From contig OX463832.1 of the NCBI GenBank assembly GCA_949825045.1, positions 21,012,552 to 21,076,551 of the forward strand: a stretch of 64,000 nt of DNA, in the 5' to 3' direction. The position numbers were made by a program, and so were the translations under genes. Shown here one piece after another: positions 21,701-33,700 of this stretch. The notes below the pieces were generated by a model. It was given only the letters and a program-made list of their open reading frames with translations. It was not told the DNA's origin and did not search any database. Position 1 is the stretch's first letter. The number at the start of each line of letters is the position of its first letter. This DNA is from Argyresthia goedartella. Taxonomy: Eukaryota; Arthropoda; Insecta; Lepidoptera; Argyresthiidae.

Positions 21701-24700
21701 GCACGGTAATTTATTAATTTTTCCTATCTTGTTATATCTACCTTGGGCGAGTAGTTGGTATAGAGTCGACTAGCTTGATTCCAGGGTGAAGGATTCCAGT
21801 AGCTTGATATATTCTCTATCTCTGAAATTAATCCGGATCCCAACCAGAATTACACTTTGAAGTATGTTTGCCGACTTTAAAGCTTTAGATTCTAAATTAA
21901 TGGATTGATAGCTGTCATTTCAAAATTGCAATCACGTTGCGACTCGCATTGCCTCAGAGGTGCAGAATCAAGCTACAAGACTCATTATTGAAGTTTTAGT
22001 GGGTTGTAAAGCTACAGAAATAGTCGATGACTTGTGGACACTTACAGATTTCAAAAGAAGAGTAAAAATAATGACGGTGTTACCACAAAAAAAAAAAAAA
22101 CAGCGTTTAACATCAAAACAAACGTCAAATCCCATACGTTTTTGTTTTCAAACAGGTGTTCAACAGTTGTTTATTTTTTTGTGGTAAGGCCCTGTAGGTC
22201 TACCCCCGCCCATCTTTCTACCTTTCTTATCCATCCATGGTAAGCTGGAAGAAATCTCTTGTTAGCGACAAACTCGCCTTTGTTTGTTTCTCTAATATGT
22301 ATGTTATCTGTTCGTGTGGTACAATGTATATGTCACCGGAAAATAAAGTTTATATATTTCCTAATATTTTTTCCGCAAGTTTATAAATATACTAACCTAA
22401 CCTAACATAACCTAACCTAACCTAGCCTAATATAATCTAGAAGGAAGTTTATAAATTTCCTAGGAAATTTATAAACTTGCGGATCGTATTATTTTCCGGT
22501 GACATCTACAAGCCAAGCAAGAAGTGTTTATTGAAGATTGCCAGCAACCCCGAACTCTTCCTGTTTGTGCTACAATAGCCTCTCAGGTACACTTTAAGGG
22601 GGATATTAAACCTGTTCCCTTAGGAAACAGGGCACTGTCTCCAACACGGGCCTTGTGTCGACGTGTGGAACACATTCCAACTTCTTGCTACACTTTTACG
22701 GCCTTATTCATAAAAGAGAACAATTTAAATGACCACCAAAGTATTTTTTTCTTACCAAAATGGCTAAATGACCACCAAAAGTTGCAGAAAATATCAGGGC
22801 AAAATACTGCGGTAGCTTAGGTGAAGGGTAAAGGGGGTGAGCGAAGCGAAGCCCCCTTTATCCTTCGTGTTAAGTTGAACATGTAAGAACAACAAAAATA
22901 CTTAAAACATAAACTTAAGTACACTCGGCGCCACGAATAAAGAGCTCTCGGAGAAACTGGCGGGGATTACTGCGCATGTGTACAGTCGCGGCATAATTCC
23001 GAAGTGCGTTTTTAGGGTTAGTGTGAAGGAATGAGTGTTCAGGACTTTCTTCACTTCTATTTTTTCTCTGTTTGATATTTTGTTGATTGGGATATTAGCC
23101 GATGTAAATAATGGACTTTGTGTCAAATAAACTATAGGTACTCTCTATTGACAACATTTGTTAACGTCAAGGTTGAAACCTATATATAAATAACCCCCTA
23201 GCATAGAATGCCCCTAGTCACTAGGGCCTAGTGAATATAGATACTTGTAGTAATAGTCCTGCACACTCTTTTCTTCCCGCTGACTAATAATTTGTAACAA
23301 TTAAACCACAATTAAGTTGTAACCACAGTAAGTCGCCAGTTTTAAATCAGCAACGATTTCATCAGACTCTTTTTTGATATAACAGTTCACATAGTAAACC
23401 ATTTTTCTAGCTTGCCTAGTCAGTACTTTATTTTTCGGCATTTTCGACCGGGGCGAAAGATAACGTTGGGTAATATTGTATGCGACTGTACTCAAGAAGC
23501 TTCGAGACGTGCTTTCGGTGCGGGCATCGGGAAGCGACTGATCAACGAATCAGGTGCCGGCGCTGACTACCGCCCCCGTCGCTCCTCACTTCCCCGCGCC
23601 AAACACTTGTGAAAAGTGACTACTGCGCATTCAAGGACAAAGCTCTTTAGTCGTGGCGCCGAGTATACACAAAACATAAAAAGAAGTTTGGTGATCATTT
23701 ATCCCAACACAATTTTGTGGACGTCTATCCATTTTGGCAGTCATTTTCAAATTTATTGTTAGTAAATTTTCGAATTTTTTGGTAATCGTTTAAACACAAG
23801 CCATAGTAAAAAGTTCTACTCCCGTAGTAAAGTTACTCCTGGATTAACTAAACTCTCGCGGCCTTACTAATAAAATAAGTTATTCCCGGTTTAACTTATA
23901 CAGTGTTTTGTCCTTTTCATCCGTGGAGTAAATGTCAAATGTCAAAGCAAGACAAAACACTGTATAAGTTAAACCGTGAATAACTTCTTTTATTAGTAAG
24001 GCCATCGGAGTAAAACTTTATTAATAAGGGGGTTGGTGTTTAATGACACTAAGCTGATATTACGCACTGAAGTACCGCGGCTGATTTTACGTTTTGACGT
24101 AGACGCACCATACGCGCGGAAGTTACGCGACAGAATTAGTAGATTACTGAAGACGCCGGGAAAGAAGGGCTTGCCGGCCGGGTAGGTATAGACGGATAGC
24201 GATACGAAGCCGGCAAGCCCTGTTCACGGCCAGAGGCATGTGCAATTACACAGTGCTTTTCTCAAACATTCAAAAAACTCATTCTAGTCTAAAAATACTA
24301 CAAATCGTAAGTATCCGTGCGCCCGTTGATGTCTTTTGCTCTAAGCATAAAAAAAAAACTTCCCGGCCTAGGCCTGCAATTTTGTATGAAATTCCTTTAC
24401 AGTTCTCCCGAGTTGTGCGCCCCGAAACGTGATACTTCCTAGCCTGTTATAGCGCACGTAATGACGACATTTCATTGAATGTTTGAGATAATCACATTTA
24501 AATGCGTTGTTGCCGCCGGATACGCTCGACCTATGTTCGGTTATACGCCAAAAAATGACGTAATTTCAAGAGCACTACCTCTCTCTTTCGTAAAAGTTAT
24601 TGTATGAATTTATATGTAAAGTGTATGATGTATATTTCGGTACTTATTTAGTAGGCATTTTATTTAAACTACTACGCGTTCGCTATAAGTTTGCCGGTGC

Positions 24701-27700
24701 GTGGAATGCGGTTCCCCTCCCCCAACCGCCAACCGCACCCCTGAGTCGCCCTATCCGCTAACCGTTAGCAACGTCATCGCTGACGCGTCGCTTCGCAGTA
24801 CTCGCAGTCTGCTCTTGTGTGACTAATCGGAAGCGCGTGTGATTTGACTTAATTGACACCAAATATCACTTTGCTCAATATCTGTTACTGTGATTGTCTG
24901 TGTTAATGGGTAAAGGAAAAACTATACGTAGTCATGTTCGTGAAATGGCGTTAAAGGTGATGACTTTTTTTGAAAATGAAAAAAAGAACCGGACTCATAT
25001 AATACCCGTGGATCAAGCTATGTGAACTCGTAATTTCAGTGGGCGCAGATACGGACGACAGTTCTAGTGACGCTGAAAGTGGCATATCAGGTGTCGAAGT
25101 TATGGATTTCAGTGACTAAAATGTATATAACCCCTTTATTTCTATTGATGTATGTGTATTTATTGAAATAAAAAACAAAGATTTTGAAATAATGCTTTAT
25201 TTTTAATTTTATTTATAACAAAATTTGTACAATAAATTGGAATAAATCCATGACCCCTGATTCTAATTAGAATTTGGAATATGCACTCGTAGGTAAGCCT
25301 AACTGGACTAAACTATTTTTATTGTTGCAGTTTATTATCGATTCCAACGACAATAATGTGTTAAATGTTGCCTAATAAAATGTTTTGTAAATGTAGAAAT
25401 AGAAATAGAAATAATTTACAACAACAATACATAAAGAAGAGACAAAAAATAAAATCAAGTAAAACATATACTTAAATAGGGGATAATAAACAACATAAAA
25501 GACAGAAAAAACACAAGTACGCAATGTGTAATATTTTAGCTAACCCTACCTCTGAATGACGTCACATCGTCACCGGCAAACTTATAGCGAACGCGTAGTA
25601 GTTATTGTGCACTGCCTACCTACCTTCTATATTATAATATTAACTTTAATGTCTTGGTTTGCTGGAACACATATCTTTTTAGAGATAAGCTCGCCTTTGT
25701 ACATACATTTTCTTTTAATATAACTTGTAAAATATTTGTATTTGTGTGCCATAAAGAATTAGTCTTATGCTTATTTCGTCTAAGTAATTGAAATAGCATT
25801 GCAGGCGTAATCAAGCGGGTCTCGCTCGCGGAATGTCGGTGGTTGGACACACTATTTTAAGCACCGTATGTGCGCCCACCCGTGTCTGTTCACTATTGTT
25901 GAATGCACAGACTGGGGGTCATTACCCGAGCGAGAAACATTGACATCATAGCTGCGACGACTGACATGACCGCTTGTTGTGTTGTCGGCTATGGCCGTTT
26001 TAAAAAGTTAAACTGCAACTCACGCTAAATAAGGTACTGAGCTATGCGTTTCTTTTCCAAGCGAAACCACGAGAAGGAGATTGATGCATAGCTCCGTCCC
26101 TTATGTTCAGTCTGTCCGATTTCTAACGACAACGAACATGTTTAATTTTTGGTATATCCTAACTGTCCGCCATTTTGAAAAATCTAGATTTTTGCGGTTA
26201 GAGACGAAACCGGTTTCAATCAATAGTCTTGTAGAAAGTATATCGTTCACTGAATACATAAGTACAATACGATTAAAATCAGTTAACGATTCGGCCAACC
26301 CCGGAAATTGTTGTGAATCCCTCATCTCTCACATAGAATTGTCAATTTACAGATATGACCTTTAATTATATTACTCGTTGTCTTATTGAATACAATACAA
26401 GAACGATGTGAGCAACAAAACCTCCTTTGTAGCTCAAAACTAACACAACCTTTATATTTAAATAATAAAAATAATTGACTATTTTGACAGTCGGCCTTCT
26501 TAGTGTCAATAAAAACAGTGTGACGTATATGATACATTTATGTTTATGAACGCTAATTTCAGTCGTGAAAATATTTGATTATATCAAATTTTATCAAAAT
26601 TAACTTACAATAGTTATGTATCATGGCTTCAAAAAATTTAAAGCGTGGTAAAAAAATTGTTGCTCAATCTCGTGTAATTGTAAATAATGTATATAACTAT
26701 TTTAGAAAAGAAGCTAATTTAATTAAAAAATAAGAAAGTAAATATCATCAAAAAAAATTGGACAGGGTTTGTGAAGCAACCGGTGTTTCGAAAAGCAGCG
26801 TGTTAAAAATTTGATAGATGTATAGATGTTATTAATGATCAAATTCATGTCGCTTCTGCATAATAAATTTCTTAGGTCTACCTGTTAGTAATGTCATCTT
26901 GGCAGGTGCTATACATTGCCTTTATGATACTTCAAATTGAATGCTACTTAAAAGAAATTGCGGTTAGTCTTGTGCCTGCTCGGTCAGAGAGAGCGCTCCG
27001 TACTAGTACATTTCAGTCAGTGTACTGCAGCTCTATTAGTACTATTAGGACGTTGGATCTTATGAATAATAAAATATGCCTGCTCGGTCATCACATCAGA
27101 GAGCGCTCCGTACTAGGACATTTCAGTCAGTGTACTACAGCTCTATTAGTACTATTAGGACGTTGGATCTTATGAATAATAAAATATGCCTGCTCGGTCA
27201 TCACATCAGAGAGCGCTCCGTACTAGGACATTTCAGTCAGTGTACCAGTAAGATCTAACAGCTTTATTAGTACTATTATGTATGACGTAGGATCGAATAA
27301 AAAATGGAGCTATTAGGTTAACCTTTCTTTTCGTGCAGAGCAGAAACTTGAGGAATATTATATTAAGAATACTCTGATAATATTAACATATTTATACAAT
27401 TATATGTGTCTGTTTGCATAGCAGAAATAAAAAGTTAAATAATATTTGATTTCCCTTCATATTTAAACAGGCTTAGGACTGTCATTCTAGTCAAGATGTC
27501 AATGCCGGGTCTGTGTGTGCGAGAGCGAGTCGGCATGGCTCAATGCCTCCCGCCCGCCGCCCCGCTCTCTCGGAGCGATGTCCTAATAGTCCTAATAGAC
27601 CGAATGTCCGATTAGCGTAGGGAAACGTTTCTTTTCGTTCATTGAACAGGAGCGTTTCCTATTCGTTCTTCGTACATGACCGACACAAGACTAATTGCGG

Positions 27701-30700
27701 TAATGTATTTCGTGTCATTTCCGTCTCCGGATTTAGGCGATGATATCCGAGAAAAGCCGAAACTTTAACTGATTTTAATCGTATTGTACATACTTTTGTT
27801 CCTAATATTTTACTCCAACCATTGACACCGGTTTCTCCACTATCGCCTTTTTTTTCCAAAATCGCGGACCGCAGACGTGCCAAATCTCCATACAAAAATG
27901 TTGAAACCCTTTCAAAAACGCTTCAAGCATCTTGGCGTCTGTCTGACCGCTCCGCGCTCACCCCCCAGGACACATCATCGAGAATGTCCCCGAGTTCCCG
28001 CTGGTGGTGTCGGACAAGGTGCAGGAGATCAGCAAGACCAAGCAGGCGGTCATCTTCCTGCGACGCGTCAAGGCATGGTCCGATGTGCTCAAGGTAATCA
28101 TTGCTTTGGCAAGGTCGCCATGTAATTTCTATATAATCCAGTGTATGATGACCCTTCGCTACGGTTGAACTGTATGTATCACAGGGTTGAATATAAGTTA
28201 GTGAAATAGTTCTGTAGTACAGTGATGTGTGATAGTGTGATGCCAGATTCTATGAAAAAATGCGTAATATTTCATGATGAGGTTCTTGTGATATTACTTG
28301 CATTACATACCTCTATGTTACTTACTACTCAATACCACTTAATTCTAGATGTATTTTTCCGTGCGGGCTGGCAGAAGCGCACAGTTGGCCAGCTATTAGC
28401 CGGTTGCAGGCTGAAAGCGAAGCGGGTGAGCGAGTCAGCGGTAGGTACAGTTGGACTGCAACCGGCTAATAACTGGCCAACTGGTGACGATAACATAGGT
28501 GATGCAGTTTTCCATACTTACAGTAACATAGTTTGCAGTCTACACACCAAGTACGACTAAAAACTAAACTAGTGTTTGATGTGAAAATATTTTTAGTCTA
28601 GTTTTCTTGGCATCCTAATTCATTACAAACAACAGCTTTTACTGTTGCTGCTGTGATCTGAACTAGGACAGAATGACATTCCTAACAACAGTCAGGTGTG
28701 AAATACATTTATATCCTGATATAGAATTGGGAAGACAATTTCTCCTTTACTACGACACAAAGTTAACTTGGTACCCGCAAGGAATGCGTTTTCTCTTGCT
28801 CTCGCTCGCTCCTGCCCCATAGCGTAGACGCGTCAGTAGGACAGCGACGGACGCTATGACGTCATCCGAGCGAGGTGCCCAGTGGCGTACACAATACCTT
28901 AGCCGTACGTGTAAGTACGTAGGAAAAGTAAAGGCTTGCTCTCATTGCTCTGCCAGTGAGCGGCCGATTATTTATTTTCCATGTTTTGACATCGCTACTT
29001 TGCGGCGTTTTTATTTTCTTTCCATCAGTCAGTCGGCTTACTGACTGCGCTAGTGAGAACCAACGTATTTTAAATCCAGATGTAACGGGACTTTTGAAAA
29101 TTGGATCACGAATTTGAACTAACACTTGATTTGATCCTATGAAAAAATCTTGATTGATTTATCAAACTAAATCCTATGAAAAAAATCTTGATTGTTTTAT
29201 CAACCGTTAGGTCCAAGTGGGTCCAGTAACGAGTTAAATTTCCCTTTGTTAAGGGATTCTGTGTTTTCAAAATGTCCGGAGTCCCAACGACCACATGTAT
29301 TGAAAGTGTTGGCTTACATTTTGGTCCTAAACCCTATGTGAGTAAGGGTTTATCCTCTTGCTCCTACTAAATACGCCTACTGGTAGACTGGTAGGAGCAC
29401 AAGGACAGCCACGTCCTCATGCTATTGTACATCAATAAGGTCCTGCTCAACACTTCACAATTCCCTTTGCAGGAGGATCATGACAGCATGGGTATCCATC
29501 CTTCCCCATTCTAGCCATGCATTCGCTAACTTATCACTCTATAACTGATAAGTTAGCGAATGCCAGTTGGCTACAGGGCAGGTGCTCCTACCAGTATGAG
29601 TATTTAGGAGGAGCACGACTCATTGTGAGAGATTGAACAGAATGAATTAATCTTTGGTTGTGCTGCAGGTCTACAAGTCGCAGCGCCTGCGCGCCGGTAA
29701 AGGCAAGATGCGCAACCGCCGTCGCGTGCAGCGCAAGGGCCCGCTGATCATCTACCACAAGGACCAGGTCAGTACACCAGCTGCTTCATGATCACCATCA
29801 TCATCATTAATCACTCTGTCAGGAATCCGCTCTTAAGTATAGTCGCCGCTACCTTCATCTTTAATCTGGGTTGGAATCCCGGTTAGGGTCAGTATTCGGG
29901 ACCTCTCGCATGGGAGGCAGAGCCAACACCGCTGCGCCATAGAAGTCGTCATAGCTTAGTTCATATTAATATTCTTTATTGCACAGAAATCACAATGGTA
30001 CTGGAACAATAGTTCTTACTATGATTCCATGGAACTACATGTGATAGATATCAACGATGAGCCAGGAACACTGTATGACTGTGAGATCATTTGTGTTCCT
30101 GCAGCTCTGGCTAACCCTTTGCTACGACACGCCAAAGTTATCTTGGCACCCGGGAGGAATGCGATGTCCAATCCCTCTCGCCCTCGGCGTGTCAGTAGGA
30201 CAGTGACGGACGTCGACTACGACGTCATTAGAGCGAGGAGCCTAGATAAGTTTGGCGTGTAGTGTGTGTGAATTGTCCCCTATAAGCCTTACCCATACTG
30301 TTGCATACGGTGTCGGGTTACGAATATCCGGGGTACAGTGACATTCCCTCTAGGAAACGTCATCTGCTGCATTACGCGCGATGCTGTGTCGAGATGTGGA
30401 AGACATTACTATTATTATTATCATCATCATGTATTTATTTACTAAAGTAGGGCCACTGTAAGAGGGCCTTAGTTAAAATTCAACAACATAACCTTGGTAA
30501 CGGAGGGCAGACATTTTGTTTTAAAATTTAGAACTGCTTACTTTTAGTAAGAAACTTATTTGTTGTAATAATGACAAAATAATGCAATTATCGATCATCA
30601 GAAATAATAAAATGCAATGATAGATGTTTAAAGTTCGTATTGATTCATTCAATTTAGTCAATGTTTTTAAGCTGGTGCAAGCGTTAAGAAGCTAAGACCG

Positions 30701-33700
30701 ACAGATTTCAAATAATGACCTGTTACAATGGCTCTAGTTCAAGATGTTTGAAGGTGCAAGTGTCTCGACGTAAAGATACTTGGTAAAGGTACTTAGCCGC
30801 GTGACTCGAGTCTAAAACGCAGCAAATATAAAATGGTGCGACACTAAAATAAAAGACAGGTAAGCGCCAATCTCTCTTCTCCTGGAGAAACAAGGAAAAG
30901 GAGCTCCTGTTTTATTTTTCTTTCGTTCGCATTCTCTTTTTTCCTTGGTCCGAAAAGGCCCAATACATGCTAAAAGGACCCCTCAGTAACTCGGCAATAA
31001 TTTCGCCACTCACTTCACGTCGAGACCTGCGCAATAGGAAATCACGTGGAACACGTAATAAAACGTAAACTTTGAGCTGAGATTGTAGTCAAATATTTAA
31101 CAAAATCAGTGCGATATAACAGAAATAAAAACAAGAAGAAGATAACTTAACTGCTCCACTACCACAAGAACCTAGTCAAGTCAAAGTCCAAAGTACTTTA
31201 TTACTGTAGATATTTATATATACTTAGCAAGCGTCATTTTTTGCCTCTTCTCTACATTGCACCACTGTGGGAGAAGAAGGGCGTAGAAACTCCCACAGAT
31301 TGATTTTTAGATCTTTTAAAAATTGGTTGTGCTTAACTAATACAAACATGAAAAGCTTCATTATTATGATTAATAAGCAGGAATAACTAATTACAAAATT
31401 ATTAACAGCAAGTTCTGTGTTGAGCCAGATTAACCCCATACAGTCCTGTCATTTAAGTAATCTTAAACATTGTAATATCCCTTTTTAGACAAAGTCGCTT
31501 TAACATGCTTTTTAAATTGCTCAAATGGCAATTTCAAAATCTCCAGAGGTATCTTATTGTAGTAGAGAATGCACTGTGACCCTTGAAAGAATTGCTAACC
31601 TTCGCGAGTCTAAACCGGGGCGCAAGTAGTCTGTGATTATTTCTTAGGTTAACATTACAGCTATCGCTAAGTTTGGATCAGTCATCAGAGTACTTAATGT
31701 TTGTGACAAACGTTTCTCCGTTGTCGGCAGGGCCTGCGCAAGTCGTTCCGCAACATCCCTGGCGTAGAGACGCTGAACATCAACAAACTGAACCTTCTGA
31801 AGTTGGCGCCGGGCGGACATGTCGGACGATTCATTATCTGGACGCAGTCCGCCTTCGACAGACTCGGTGAGGATCTTCTTCTTCGAGTGCCACCTATCAT
31901 CGGAGGTTGGCGAGCATTAGGGCAATCTGCAAACAGCATACCCCAGTATTATAATTTATTATCCAGAGTATTAATTTCTATCCCACCTTAAAATAAGAAA
32001 CTGATTAATCTCAAAATTTTAATTTAAGGCTTCTAATTCATCGAAGTAGAAAGTTACGGCTGTTTTGAAATTGTAATATCTTGATGATATGTTTGTCAAT
32101 TTAAAAAGTTGTACAGTCAAAGGAAATAGGCCATCGATATAACATGTCTTCCCAGATGTGGTGGCAGAGACACTTTATAGCCGTGCAACTGCACTATACC
32201 CTGAGTTTACTCAGATAGGTTAGGGTTAGGGTAGAGGTGACTTCTACCTTACTAGGGTGCGTTCGGAAATCGAGTGGAAATTCACTCAGAGAAAGATAAG
32301 AGATGGAGATAATGACAGAAAGAGAGATGAAATGCGGTTATCGAACGCAAGCGCGAGAATCGTGATTCCGAACGGGATAAGCTGTCAATGTCAAAGCAAT
32401 CTGATTTGTATAAGCCCGTCAAGCACAGTTTGACATCTGTCAGGTAATTTTTAACGACGCTGAACTAGGGAGAGAAATCGCACTTGTCAGTATGAACATT
32501 ATTTTATCTGAGCCGTTTGGCTAGCTGTCGGTAACAGTTCGTTTACCCTCAGTTTCATTCGGGTTGTTTCCGAACACTGGAGTAAATTTCGCATCACTCG
32601 GGGTAATTTTTAACCAATCTCGAACGCACCCCTAATTACCTTCTTTTGACAGCACGACTCCACTTGGCTTCGGCTCCAGGTTGTACTATAAAGGTGTGTC
32701 CTATCCTTACGAACCTTACATTAGTATCAGGACAGAAACTGACCAATAAGGTTCTGTGAATCTACTTGGGGCACTGAGTTTGGTGAACATCTAACTTGTT
32801 AGGTAGTCATAACTGATATTGTTGAACGATGTATTTGTTTCCATTATAAAGCTGCACTAAATGTCCACATCTAGCGACCACCACCATGTTGCTAAGTGTT
32901 ACTGTGATCCAGTGCGACAACAATGTAGCGACATGGCGTTCTGGGCTCGCTGTGTAGCGAGTACGGGTGCAGAGTTGTTACGACAAACTTAATATACTGT
33001 AATAGTCAATCCTATGTAAAATTATTTACATCTTGGTTGATTATTTATGCAGTCTCTCTTTAAGGAAGATAATAGCGTGGCTAATATAAAACCCCGGTCT
33101 ATTCTAGGTAGTTCACTCTTCTAATATCGTCTTTAAGGCTTTTCGGCACACCGCAGGCAGGACAGCGGCGGGGCGGGGCGGTTGTGTGCGGCATAAGAGT
33201 TTAGAAAATAATTGAGGGCGCCACAACCTTTGTTTGTTCTTGTTTTAGCCGAAATTAGACAGACTACAGACTCACCTCCCTCTGGACAACAATTTAGTTC
33301 CGAATGTTCTGTTTTATACTCTTTTATGTCGCACCTGTTCTCAAATGTCTCCAAATGTCCGCCACACTGACAACAGTGCGGGCCCGCTTTCGAATTTTGT
33401 ATGTCATGCTTCATAGAGTATCTTGTATTTGACACCTGTCCCTACCCCGCGGGCGGTGTGCCGAAGCTTTTATAATAGCAATCAATACAATGTATTTAAA
33501 TGAAAATTTAACTTGTTGGTTTCTGAAAACAAAAAACAGCACAGACAGTCGTTTCCACGCTTTACCAGTTATCGTGTAATGTGATTCTAGGATCTAGAAA
33601 AAGTAAATTAACAACGCTGTTTGGTATTCAGACGCGCTGTTCGGGTCGTGGAAGACGCCCTCCAAGGAGAAGAAGAACTTCAACCTGCCGCAGCCCAAGA

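Noticed and set aside
28273..28420. Possible further snoRNA with C box ATGATGA in RpL4 intron 5
   Set aside because: The nearest CTGA is about 135 nt away and far from the next exon; no second copy. ATGATGA at 34048 (intron 8) likewise has no D box in range.
30029..30262. 77-codon plus frame in RpL4 intron 6
   Set aside because: Lies within a dispersed repeat shared with 28740-28875, with no domain; treated as chance.
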